Positions 1-7,111 of a stretch of DNA of 17,113 bases are shown in pieces. Source of the stretch: an uncultured Verrucomicrobiales bacterium (GTDB lineage Bacteria > Verrucomicrobiota > Verrucomicrobiae > Limisphaerales > CANJSG01). The first letter of the stretch is position 1. Each line of letters begins with the position of its first letter. A model generated the notes under the pieces. It saw only the letters and a list, made by a program, of their open reading frames with translations. It was not told where the DNA came from and searched no databases. Location: assembly GCA_946480965.1 (NCBI GenBank), contig CAMLMI010000064.1, positions 1-17,113 on the forward strand, in the 5' to 3' direction. The position numbers and the translations under genes were made by a program.

Positions 1-293
1 AGCGGCCCTTCATGGTTCTGCTCAATCGCCAGTTGGCGGGCCCGTTCGAAGGCTGACTTCGCCGCTGCTTTGTCGCCGAGGGATAGGTCGCATTTGCCGA
101 TGAGGATCTGCACCACCATCCAGTCGGGTTTCTTCGTGAGCGCGACGACGAGCTGTTCTTTCGCCTTGGTGAATTCGCCGAGATTGAACCACGCCTTGCC
201 TAGGCTGAACCGGGCCAGTTCGTTGCCGGGGTTCTGCTCGACCATTTTCAACGGGCGCTCGATGGACGGCGGAATGGAGGGCGAATCGCTCAT
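1..293 (-). CDS. TPR-repeat protein, C-terminus cut by window edge
   Basis: The minus-strand reading frame starts with ATG at 293 (MSDSPSIPPSIERPLKMVEQ) and stays open to base 1, so 97 residues are visible and the end is missing. From about residue 22 the pattern is that of tetratricopeptide helices: NELARFSLGKAWFNLGEFTK, then a second unit containing VVQILIGKCDLSLGDKAAAK and FERARQLA. It matches the small bacterial TPR proteins of about 100-120 aa made of two to three repeats, which probably act as protein-binding scaffolds. There is no signal peptide or membrane segment, so a cytoplasmic location is likely. It diverges from the PTS EIIA gene across a 223-bp gap. The exact partner cannot be told from sequence. 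I am fairly sure of the TPR fold and of the start, because no upstream ATG gives a better N-terminus. Confidence 0.8.
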   Translation of the reverse strand, partial: MSDSPSIPPSIERPLKMVEQNPGNELARFSLGKAWFNLGEFTKAKEQLVVALTKKPDWMVVQILIGKCDLSLGDKAAAKSAFERARQLAIEQNHEGP

Positions 294-516
294 GGGCCCA
301 GTTAATACGGAGTCCGCAGCGATCGAAACTGTGAATTGCCGCTCGTGTGGACGCGGATGCATCGCTTGCCCACGTGGCGGACAAACCACGGGCCTTGCAA
401 AGGCCTCGCGGACGGGATCGCGCGATGCGGAAGCGCGTGGCGAAACAGGGCTTCCGGCATTTGACCTTGAAATGACCTCTGCTATGGGGCGAAATCCGCG
501 AGCCCTGAATGTTGAT
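294..516. other. Divergent intergenic region with palindromes
   Basis: This 223-bp gap separates the two divergent genes. It contains several small palindromes: CCACGTGG at 370-377, the hairpin GGCCTT-GCA-AAGGCC at 391-405, and the perfect 10-bp palindrome ATCGCGCGAT at 417-426. A plus-strand promoter candidate lies at 461-488. For the minus-strand TPR gene the only promoter-like bases are TATTAA (minus strand, 307 to 302), so close to the ATG that the message would be nearly leaderless. The plus reading frame stays open through part of the gap, but the peptide it encodes looks random. I see no RNA gene here. Confidence 0.45.
461..488 (+). promoter_or_regulatory. Candidate sigma-70-type promoter for the EIIA gene
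   Basis: TTGACC (461-466) and TATGGG (483-488) are spaced 16 nt apart. Transcription would start near 495, upstream of the ATG at 517 but downstream of the in-frame ATGs at 472 and 484. That supports 517 as the real start codon. The -10 box matches the consensus only in part. Confidence 0.4.
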
Positions 517-984
517 ATGACTTTGGCCGACATTCTCAACCGTGAGCAGATCATTCCGGAGATGAACTCCACCGACCGGTGGCAGGCTATCGACGAGCTG
601 ATCGACAACCTCGTCGCCACGGGGAAGATCAAGCCCGAGCACCGCGAGGCGATCGCTGCCGTGGTCAAGAAGCGCGAGACCTCGATGAGCACCGGCATCG
701 GCTTCGGCATCGGCATCCCGCACGCCTCGACCGATCTGATCCATGACGTGGTCGGTTCCTTCGGCCGCTCCCGTCCCGGAGTGAACTTCGACGCGCTGGA
801 CAACCAGCCCGTGCATCTCGTGATGCTGTTCCTTGTGCCGCAGGGGCAGTTCCAGAAGCATCTGCACACCTTGGCGGGCATCGCAAAGCTGCTTCACAAC
901 AAGGAATTCAGGCAGTCGCTCGAACAGGCTCCCGATGGCGATGCGATGCATCAGATCATCCGCAGCCATGCCGGGGCCAAGTAA
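517..984 (+). CDS. PTS EIIA type-2 (PtsN-like) protein
   Basis: A 155-aa single-domain protein of the fructose/mannitol-type EIIA family, close in layout to PtsN (EIIA-Ntr). These proteins accept phosphate from HPr or NPr on a histidine. As stand-alone proteins they mostly regulate rather than transport. The active-site motif GIGFGIGIPH is at about residues 60-69, with phospho-acceptor His69. The opening MTLADILNREQIIPEM and the LVMLFLVPQG...HLHTLAGIAKLL segment (about 101-126) are also typical. The frame is open further upstream, but homology starts here and a promoter candidate overlaps the earlier ATGs, so I chose 517. No clear Shine-Dalgarno is seen. No EIIB/EIIC gene is nearby, which fits a regulatory role. 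Its proximity to argS does not by itself suggest a shared function. Confidence 0.88.
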   Translation: MTLADILNREQIIPEMNSTDRWQAIDELIDNLVATGKIKPEHREAIAAVVKKRETSMSTGIGFGIGIPHASTDLIHDVVGSFGRSRPGVNFDALDNQPVHLVMLFLVPQGQFQKHLHTLAGIAKLLHNKEFRQSLEQAPDGDAMHQIIRSHAGAK

Positions 985-1011
985 GTCCGGCGCTCCGTTC
1001 CCTCCTTTCTT

Positions 1012-1031
1012 CGCCGGAACCGCTTCCGGCG
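1012..1031 (+). terminator. Hairpin between EIIA gene and argS, no U-tract
   Basis: CGCCGGAA (1012-1019) and TTCCGGCG (1024-1031) form a perfect 8-bp stem with a CCGC loop in the 80-nt gap. No run of T follows, so it is a weak terminator at best. It may instead be an mRNA-stabilising or attenuating structure. The next gene's ribosome binding site starts 22 nt later. Confidence 0.35.
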
Positions 1032-1053
1032 CTTCGTCCGTCCAACCTTCACC

Positions 1054-1058
1054 GAGGA
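1054..1058 (+). promoter_or_regulatory. Ribosome binding site that fixes the argS GTG start
   Basis: GAGGA at 1054-1058 lies 6 nt before GTG at 1065. It settles the start on a GTG codon, giving MLHSLLEQRLQSAVAAVL, a normal ArgS N-terminus. Confidence 0.65.
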
Positions 1059-1064
1059 TTTCCC

Positions 1065-2822
1065 GTGCTCCATTCCCTGCTTGAACAGCGCCTCCAGTCC
1101 GCCGTCGCCGCCGTCCTGCCCGACGCGGATGTTTCCTCCGTGCTGGTGCGTCCGTGCCCGGACCCGAAGTTCGGCGACTACCAGACCAACGCGCTGATGG
1201 GCGTGGCCAAGATACGGAAGATGAATCCGCGACAGTTGGCGACGGATGTCATCGCGAAGCTGGAGGTGGCCGATCTCTGCCACAAGACCGAGATCGCCGG
1301 CGCGGGGTTCATCAACTTCACGGTGAAGCCCGAGGTGATGGCGCGCATCGCCCTCGAAGCGCTGCGGGGCGAGCATCTGTTCTTCAAGCCCACGGCGCAG
1401 CCGCGCACCATCGTCATCGACTTCAGCTCGCCGAACGTCGCGAAGCCGATGCACGTCGGCCACATCCGCTCGACCATTCTCGGCGATTCGCTGGCCCGGA
1501 CCTTTCGTGCGCTCGGCCATCGGGTCGTGACGGACAACCACATCGGCGATTGGGGCACACAGTTCGGCAAGTTGCTCGTCGGCTGGAAAGAATACCTCGA
1601 TGAAGCGGCCCTTGCAGCCGAGCCCATCGCGGAGATGGAACGTCTCTACAAGAAGGTCAATGCCGAGTGCGATGCCGACGAGAAGCGTCTCGCCCAGGCC
1701 CGCGAAGAGCTGGTGAAGCTCCAGAACGGCGATGCCGAAAATCTCGCCATCTGGAAACGGATGATCGAGCTGTCCCAGCACCAATTCGATACGATCTACG
1801 GACGCCTTGGAGTCGCCTTTGACCACACGTTGGGCGAGAGCTTCTATAATCCCCAGCTCAAGTCCGTGGTGGAGGAACTCGTTGCCAAGGGCATCGCCCG
1901 CGAGAGCGAAGGGGCCAAGGCGATCTTCTCCGACGGAACTTTGCCGCCGAAGGAAGACCCCTTCCTCATCCAGCGCGACGGAGAATGGCATCCGAACCCG
2001 GCCTTGATCCAGAAGACCGACGGGGCCGCGAACTACGCGACCACCGATCTGGCCACTTTGGAGTATCGCTGGAAAACGTGGCAGCCGTCCGAAATCGTCT
2101 ATGTGACCGACGGTCGGCAGCAGCTTCATTTCCGGCAGATCTTCGCTGCATGGGGGCGTTGGCAGCCGGAGATCGCCGCAAAGATGAAGCTGGCCCATGT
2201 CTGGTTTGGCTCGATCTTGGGCGACGACGGCAAACCCTTCAAAACGCGCAGCGGCGATACCGTTAAACTGAGCGATCTCTTGGACGAAGCCGAAGAACGC
2301 GCTCTGGCGACGGTGACAGAAAAGAATCCCGAGCTGCCAGAGGCCCAGCGGAGAGAGATCGCCCGAGTCGTCGGTCTGGGCTCGGTGAAATACGCCGATC
2401 TCTGCCAAAACCGGCAGAGCGACTACGTGTTCAGCTGGGACAAAATGTTGGCGCTGACCGGCAACACGGCTCCGTATCTCCAATACGCCTACACCCGGGT
2501 TTGCGGAATTAAGCGCAAAGCGGGAATGGTTGCCTATCCGGATACTTTATCTTTAACGGAACCCGAGGAAGTGGCCGTTGTGCGGCATTTGTTGAATTTC
2601 GGCTCGGTGCTGGAAGCGGTTGGGGCGGACTATCGGCCCAACTATCTGTGCTCGTATTTGTATGAGCTGGCCGGACTGCTCTCGAAATTCTACGAGCGTT
2701 GCCCGGTGTTGACGGCCGATGAGCCGGTGCGCTCTAGCCGACTGGGATTGTGTCTGGTTTCCGGCAAAGTGCTGCAAAAGGGCTTGGAACTGCTGGGGAT
2801 TGAGGTCACGGAAGTGATGTGA
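1065..2822 (+). CDS. argS: Arginyl-tRNA synthetase
   Basis: A class I aminoacyl-tRNA synthetase that attaches arginine to tRNA-Arg in the cytoplasm, an essential step of translation. The 585-aa length is normal for bacterial ArgS. Residues 1-100 are the N-terminal additional domain that binds the tRNA D-loop. The HIGH-type signature is HVGH at 130-133 in SSPNVAKPMHVGHIRST, followed by DNHIGDWGTQFG (157-168). The KMSKS-like region reads GDDGKPFKTRSGDTVKLSDL (386-405), the usual ArgS variant. The DALR-type anticodon-binding domain follows (SDYVFSWDKML...NTAPYLQYAYTRV) and ends in GLELLGIEVTEVM. The start is GTG with a good Shine-Dalgarno. The last 350 bp look somewhat less GC-rich than the rest (by eye). 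I see no frameshift or missing motif. Confidence 0.97.
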   Translation: MLHSLLEQRLQSAVAAVLPDADVSSVLVRPCPDPKFGDYQTNALMGVAKIRKMNPRQLATDVIAKLEVADLCHKTEIAGAGFINFTVKPEVMARIALEALRGEHLFFKPTAQPRTIVIDFSSPNVAKPMHVGHIRSTILGDSLARTFRALGHRVVTDNHIGDWGTQFGKLLVGWKEYLDEAALAAEPIAEMERLYKKVNAECDADEKRLAQAREELVKLQNGDAENLAIWKRMIELSQHQFDTIYGRLGVAFDHTLGESFYNPQLKSVVEELVAKGIARESEGAKAIFSDGTLPPKEDPFLIQRDGEWHPNPALIQKTDGAANYATTDLATLEYRWKTWQPSEIVYVTDGRQQLHFRQIFAAWGRWQPEIAAKMKLAHVWFGSILGDDGKPFKTRSGDTVKLSDLLDEAEERALATVTEKNPELPEAQRREIARVVGLGSVKYADLCQNRQSDYVFSWDKMLALTGNTAPYLQYAYTRVCGIKRKAGMVAYPDTLSLTEPEEVAVVRHLLNFGSVLEAVGADYRPNYLCSYLYELAGLLSKFYERCPVLTADEPVRSSRLGLCLVSGKVLQKGLELLGIEVTEVM

Positions 2823-2827
2823 GTCCA

Positions 2828-2859
2828 AAGACAGGACACATAGACAATGTTTGTGTCTT
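2828..2859. repeat. Inverted repeat in the argS-TPR gap
   Basis: GACACA (2835-2840) pairs with TGTGTC (2852-2857), and AAGACA (2828-2833) is complementary to TGTCTT (2854-2859). Together they make an imperfect stem-loop just after the argS stop. The gap 2823-2931 looks more AT-rich than its neighbours. A weak promoter-like pair, TTGCGG (2878-2883) and TAAGTA (2901-2906), is spaced 17 nt apart. A relic of a transposon end is possible, but no transposase frame is present. Confidence 0.35.
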
Positions 2860-2931
2860 GATATGCGACATTAGGGCTTGCGGTGTCTGGGGTGGTTGGG
2901 TAAGTAATGCCCAACGAAATCACAAAAGCCT

Positions 2932-3516
2932 ATGAAATGGCCGGAGATTCAAAACCCAGACCTTCACCACATCAATGCAGCCACCGGGTGGCTGGAGCTG
3001 GGCGCTCCGGATGAAGCCTTGGCCGAGATCGAGAAGCTCGACTTCCTGATCCGTTATCATCCTGATGTTCTGATTGTTCGGTGGAAGGTATGCGCGCGGT
3101 TGCGGCGTTGGGAGCAGGCTTTGGATCTTTCCCGCTCCATGGTGAAGATCGCTCCGGATCGGCCGGCGGGTTGGATCTGTCTTTCGCACAGCCTCTACAA
3201 CAACCAGCGGACGCAAGAGGCTTTGTCCGAGCTGCAAGCGGCGGCCAAGCGGTTCCCCAACACCAGCGCGATCTTCTACTTCTTGGCCCGCTTGTCGTGC
3301 CGCATGGGTTACAACGCGGAGGCGAAAATGTGGCTGAGCCGGTGGAAGGACATGGTGGATGAAACCGCCATCCGCAACACCGTTAACGATGATCCCACTT
3401 TGGCTCCAATCTGGAAGGAGCTCGGAGTGTCGCTCGAGCCATCCGCCGCCCAACCAGAGCGACCGGCTCCGCCCAGTTTGGTGCCGGCGAATGTGGGCAC
3501 GGGAAACCGAGCCTGA
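2932..3516 (+). CDS. TPR-repeat protein
   Basis: A 194-aa helical repeat protein, probably cytoplasmic because it has no signal peptide or membrane segment. Helix pairs with TPR spacing run from about residue 12 to 140: INAATGWLELGAPDEALAEI, then HPDVLIVRWKVCARLRRWEQ, then RPAGWICLSHSLYNNQRTQE, then TSAIFYFLARLSCRMGYNAE. The tail after about residue 165 is Pro/Ala-rich and probably disordered. The layout matches a small TPR family I recall from Verrucomicrobiota, whose members begin with a short leader followed by HHxNAAxGWLxLG. No function has been assigned that I know of. The ATG at 2932 has no clear Shine-Dalgarno. An ATG at 2907 is out of frame. The gene sits alone on its transcript, ended by a strong terminator. 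Confidence 0.85.
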   Translation: MKWPEIQNPDLHHINAATGWLELGAPDEALAEIEKLDFLIRYHPDVLIVRWKVCARLRRWEQALDLSRSMVKIAPDRPAGWICLSHSLYNNQRTQEALSELQAAAKRFPNTSAIFYFLARLSCRMGYNAEAKMWLSRWKDMVDETAIRNTVNDDPTLAPIWKELGVSLEPSAAQPERPAPPSLVPANVGTGNRA

Positions 3517-3540
3517 AAACTCCAAGACCAAAATCCACCC

Positions 3541-3570
3541 ACACCCGGACGAGAGTCCGGGTGTTTTTTT
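3541..3570 (+). terminator. Rho-independent terminator after the TPR gene
   Basis: ACACCCGGAC (3541-3550), loop GAGA, and GTCCGGGTGT (3555-3564) form a perfect 10-bp stem, running into seven T residues (3564-3570). It ends plus-strand transcription 25 nt after the TPR stop. It also lies just past the end of the convergent minus-strand operon at 3572. On that strand the hairpin is followed only by GGGTGGATTTTGG, so it would stop transcription there less well. Confidence 0.93.
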
Positions 3571-3571
3571 G

Positions 3572-4030
3572 TCACCAGAGGAAGGACTTCGCTTCGGCGA
3601 CCTGCCGATCACCGTCCCATAGCGTGACGCGCCAGGCCAGAAGGCTGCCGAGGGTCTTGAACTTTTCCCCGTCGATCCGGAGCGATTGCCAACGGGCGAC
3701 GAGCCCGGTGGGTTGCACGGCGGCGGTCAAAGGGGTTTCGACCGGTTTACCGGCCTGGTTGGTCCGCAGCTCGACCTTCAACTGGAGGTTGGTGGACGAA
3801 GACGGGGCGGCGGCTTGGAACTGGACCTCCAGCTTCAGCCCGGCCTGCAGTTCCGGATGGCGGCGCAGCTTGTCCTGATAGGCGTCTCGCTCGAAGAGGC
3901 TGGGAGAGAGGGCGTGTCGGCCTTCGCTGTCCAGGTAGAGGGGCAGCACCTTGAGAATCCGCGTCTCGGCGGCGCCCGAGGGCAGGCCGCAGAGCAGCAT
4001 GAGCAGGACGAGACCGGCGCGAAGATTCAT
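3572..4030 (-). CDS. Small secreted protein of unknown function
   Basis: A 152-aa protein with a Sec signal peptide: MNLRAGLVLLMLLCGLPSGA, with probable cleavage near the AAET that follows. It is therefore exported across the inner membrane. The mature part begins ILKVLPLYLDSEGRHALSPS. It then has alternating hydrophobic strands (LKLEVQFQAA, LQLKVELRTN, LVARWQSLRI, LLAWRVTLWDG) that suggest a beta-sandwich, and it ends in a basic-hydrophobic stretch finishing with Trp. No lipobox cysteine is present, since the only Cys is inside the hydrophobic core. I do not recognise a named family. The ATG at 4030 was chosen because it starts the signal peptide; the frame is open further upstream but overlaps the AsmA-like gene. 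It lies 11 nt after that gene as the last member of the operon. Confidence 0.8.
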   Translation of the reverse strand: MNLRAGLVLLMLLCGLPSGAAETRILKVLPLYLDSEGRHALSPSLFERDAYQDKLRRHPELQAGLKLEVQFQAAAPSSSTNLQLKVELRTNQAGKPVETPLTAAVQPTGLVARWQSLRIDGEKFKTLGSLLAWRVTLWDGDRQVAEAKSFLW

Positions 4031-4041
4031 GGCCGTGAACG

Positions 4042-7000
4042 CTAGGGACGCGGAGCCGGGGCGTCCACTCCGGGATTCGGTCCGGAGGCGGGTTCCGCGG
4101 CCGGAGCGGAAGGCGTCTTGGGGGCCGAGGAGGAAAACGGAGCCACGAGCTTCATCAGGAATCCGGGGACATACACCGGCTCCATGACCGGTTCGGAGAG
4201 GGTGCCCGAGACCCTGTATTCGAAGACCTTGGAGAACGGGGAGAGGGCGAAGCTGAGCAGCGGCCCCACGATCCACGTGTCCCGCAGCAGCGTGGCCTCC
4301 ACGCGGGCGTTGAGCCGGTGGTCGAAGCCGACGGAGCCCCGGTAGTTCAGGCGCAGCGCGGCGGCGCGGATCTCCAGGTTGTCGCTGAAGATGACGTTGT
4401 TGGTGATGGCGTAGGTTCCCTGGGCGCTGCGCGCGGCGTCGCGGCCCGCTCCCGGGGCGAGCACGTTCACGACTGGGGAGAGGAACGCGAAGAGCGGATA
4501 ATCCCAGAGGAAGCCGTTGGTCAGGCTGGCTTGGCCGAAGCCGTTCCAGCCGGTGGGCCGATGGGTGGAGCCGTCGGTAATGGTCAAGTTGCCGGAGAGG
4601 CGGCCTTCGACACGGTTGGTCACGCCCAGATTGTTGAGCACGGTCTTCAGGTCCACGTCGTCCACATTGGCGCGGAAACGGAAGTCCGCTTCGCCGTCAT
4701 CCCGGAAGTCGAACTCCGCCGATCCGCCCACCGTGCCGTCGTAGGCCAGGGCGGCGAGATTGGTCAGCAGGAGGCCATTGCCCGTCCAGCGTGCGCTGCC
4801 GGAGAGGCGACCAATGTTGAAGTATTTCCAGCGGAACCGTTCGCCCTCGATCTGGAAGTGCAGGTTGGCCTTGGGCCGGTCCTCTTCGTGGACGGGCGTG
4901 ATGCCGTTGATCACGACGCGCGGCGGGGCGAGGAATTCGTAGGCCGACAACATGCCCCACGTCTTCGGCCCGATGATGCGGGCCACGGGCTCCACGTCCG
5001 CCTGGCCGATGCCGTTGGAGATGGAGAGCATGTGGTCCTCCAGGTTGAAGAGGAGCAGCGGCGCGGCCAACCATTGGGTGCCGCGCTCGATGCGGACATC
5101 CTCGAAGCGCACCCAGGGCCAGGCGAGATCCAGACCGGCGGAGACGTGGCCCGTGTCCACCTCGCGGACGTGGACATTGGTGGTGGCGAGCCGGCCCCGG
5201 AAGGTGCTGCGCTCGGGCTCCTGCTTGTCGATCTCGGCCACGCCCTCGATCAACGGCGGCACGGGAAAACGCACCATGCCGAAGACCTTCTCCGCATCGT
5301 CCCCGAGCAGCGGCGCGAGCGCATCCGGGCGGATCGTGCTCAACAGGCGGACCGATTGTTTCGCGCCCTGTTCGCGGCTGGTCAGCTCCAGATCGACCCC
5401 GCCTTCGGGCCGGCTGAAGCGCCCGTTTTGCACCCGCCAGACGAGGTTCGTGTGGCTGAAACGGCCCGTGGCCCGATCAAACGCCACGCCCTGGACCGCC
5501 AAGCCGGGCACGTCGAAATCGCCCGCGATCATCAGCCCCGGCTGCAGATCGTCTCTCCAGGAAACGTCCGTGGCGGTCCAAGCGGGCAACTGCAACCGGG
5601 CCTCCGCGTGGATCGAGGGCGGCGCGGTCCAGGTGAACTGGTCCATCCATCTCCGGCCCGACTCCGTGAGGACGGGCCGCGTCGAAGCCAGGTCGAAGTT
5701 CGAGGTCAACTCGCCCAGCGCGATCCGCGTGGCGACATCCAGATCGGCCTTGGCCACGAGCCGCCCCGAGGGCAGCGCCGCGTCGAAGCGCGGCACCCGC
5801 AACCGGGGACCGGTCCATTCCAGTCCCGTCGAAAGCGAGATGAGGTCGAACCCCGCCGCCTTCACCCGCGACGCGTCCACCTCCACCGCGAGGCGGTGCG
5901 GGAGCAGGTTCGTCCACGGACCCAGTTCCCCGGGCTCCAGGCTCTGGCTCCAGGCGTTCGTTTCCGGGGTCCGCAGCACGCGGATGTTCGCGAGCTCCGC
6001 CGCCGCGTGGGCCGAGGAGATGCGGGTGGCGCGCAGGTCCACGTCGAACCGCGCGGGCCAGACGTCGCCGATGCGATAGTCCGTCTCGCCCTCCGCCTCG
6101 ACGCGCCCCGCCTGGACCCATGGCGTGCTGGGCGAATCCATCGCGGCGCGGAAGCGGGCCGACCATTCGCGTCCCGTGGCGTCCCGCGAAGCGAGGTCGA
6201 TGTGCGCGTCGATGTTCTCCGCCCGGCCCCAGGGCGTGTCGGCCACCCCGGCGCGCAGGTCCAGGATGGCGTCTTCCTCCGCGCCTGCCCGCGCGGAATC
6301 GCCGCTCCGGATCTCGAGCGCGAGGCGGGTGACGTTGCCCCAAGGCGTGGCGGCCTCCGGCACCGTCAGGGCGAACATCGCGGTGATGCCGAGCGGATGG
6401 GCCGCGTCGCCCGCCATGTTGATGCGCAGGCTGGGCACACCGCGCAGGTCCAGCTTAGCGAGCATCCGCGCCACGCGCTCCACATGGTTGGTCAGAGAAC
6501 GGCGGGTTTCGCCGGCCGTCGCCGGGGGCCGGTCGCCGCCGCGCCGCATCGCCGCCGGGTTCGTCACCGCCAGCTGCAGGGAGAGCAGGCCCGTGCGCCA
6601 TTTGCCTTCGAGATGGTCGAGGATGACGACGTTGGTCGCGGGGAACGAGACCCGGCACGTCAGGTCATGCACGGCGATGGGGTCCAGCCCGGCGTCGCCC
6701 GGTGTCAGGGTGAGATCGGCCGCGCGGAGGAAGAGCGACTGGAGCTTGAACTTGCCGGAGAGCAGCGCGCCCTGGTCGAGGTCCAGGACGATCTGCTCCG
6801 CGCGGAACTCGCCGGGAAAGCCGTCCGCCTCGAACCGGGCCCGGTCCACCGTCACGCCCTGCAGCCAATGCAGCCGCATCGCGCCGAAGCCCAGCCGCAC
6901 GCCCTGGCCCTCGGCCGCGCGCGTGATCCGGTCCCGCACGAAGGACGGCAGGCCCACCTCGCTCACGTAGATGGCGAGGCAGATCGCGGCGAGCAGGACG

Positions 7001-7104
7001 AACCACACCGCGATCCGGCACCAACGGAAGCAGATCCGGCAGCGCCGGAGCCAGAGCCGTTTGATGGCCGGTTTGGGTTTCACGGCGACGGGAGGTCGGG
7101 ACAC
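4042..7104 (-). CDS. AsmA-like membrane-anchored protein
   Basis: A 1020-aa protein with a short basic, Cys-rich cytoplasmic tip (residues 1-29), one membrane helix at about 30-48 and a very long periplasmic part. The opening after the helix, LPSFVRDRITRAAEGQGVRL and then LGFGAMRLHWLQGVTVDRAR, is characteristic of AsmA/YhdP/TamB-type proteins. So is the C-terminal region at about 815-990 (DVDLKTVLNNLGVTNRVEGR, NRVEGRLSGNLTITDG, YRVSGTLSEPVMEPVYVPGF). Known family members form long hydrophobic-groove beta structures that help move phospholipid to, or assemble, the outer membrane. The last 30 residues are Pro/Ala-rich linker. The start is taken as GTG at 7104, 7 nt after the upstream stop. No strong Shine-Dalgarno is visible, which suggests translational coupling. 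The exact cargo is unknown. Confidence 0.85.
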   Translation of the reverse strand: MSRPPVAVKPKPAIKRLWLRRCRICFRWCRIAVWFVLLAAICLAIYVSEVGLPSFVRDRITRAAEGQGVRLGFGAMRLHWLQGVTVDRARFEADGFPGEFRAEQIVLDLDQGALLSGKFKLQSLFLRAADLTLTPGDAGLDPIAVHDLTCRVSFPATNVVILDHLEGKWRTGLLSLQLAVTNPAAMRRGGDRPPATAGETRRSLTNHVERVARMLAKLDLRGVPSLRINMAGDAAHPLGITAMFALTVPEAATPWGNVTRLALEIRSGDSARAGAEEDAILDLRAGVADTPWGRAENIDAHIDLASRDATGREWSARFRAAMDSPSTPWVQAGRVEAEGETDYRIGDVWPARFDVDLRATRISSAHAAAELANIRVLRTPETNAWSQSLEPGELGPWTNLLPHRLAVEVDASRVKAAGFDLISLSTGLEWTGPRLRVPRFDAALPSGRLVAKADLDVATRIALGELTSNFDLASTRPVLTESGRRWMDQFTWTAPPSIHAEARLQLPAWTATDVSWRDDLQPGLMIAGDFDVPGLAVQGVAFDRATGRFSHTNLVWRVQNGRFSRPEGGVDLELTSREQGAKQSVRLLSTIRPDALAPLLGDDAEKVFGMVRFPVPPLIEGVAEIDKQEPERSTFRGRLATTNVHVREVDTGHVSAGLDLAWPWVRFEDVRIERGTQWLAAPLLLFNLEDHMLSISNGIGQADVEPVARIIGPKTWGMLSAYEFLAPPRVVINGITPVHEEDRPKANLHFQIEGERFRWKYFNIGRLSGSARWTGNGLLLTNLAALAYDGTVGGSAEFDFRDDGEADFRFRANVDDVDLKTVLNNLGVTNRVEGRLSGNLTITDGSTHRPTGWNGFGQASLTNGFLWDYPLFAFLSPVVNVLAPGAGRDAARSAQGTYAITNNVIFSDNLEIRAAALRLNYRGSVGFDHRLNARVEATLLRDTWIVGPLLSFALSPFSKVFEYRVSGTLSEPVMEPVYVPGFLMKLVAPFSSSAPKTPSAPAAEPASGPNPGVDAPAPRP

Positions 7105-7111
7105 GGCGCGC

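Noticed and set aside
951..2483. A 510-codon minus-strand open frame across argS
   Set aside because: It lies opposite a complete arginyl-tRNA synthetase with all motifs, and its composition is typical of antisense frames.
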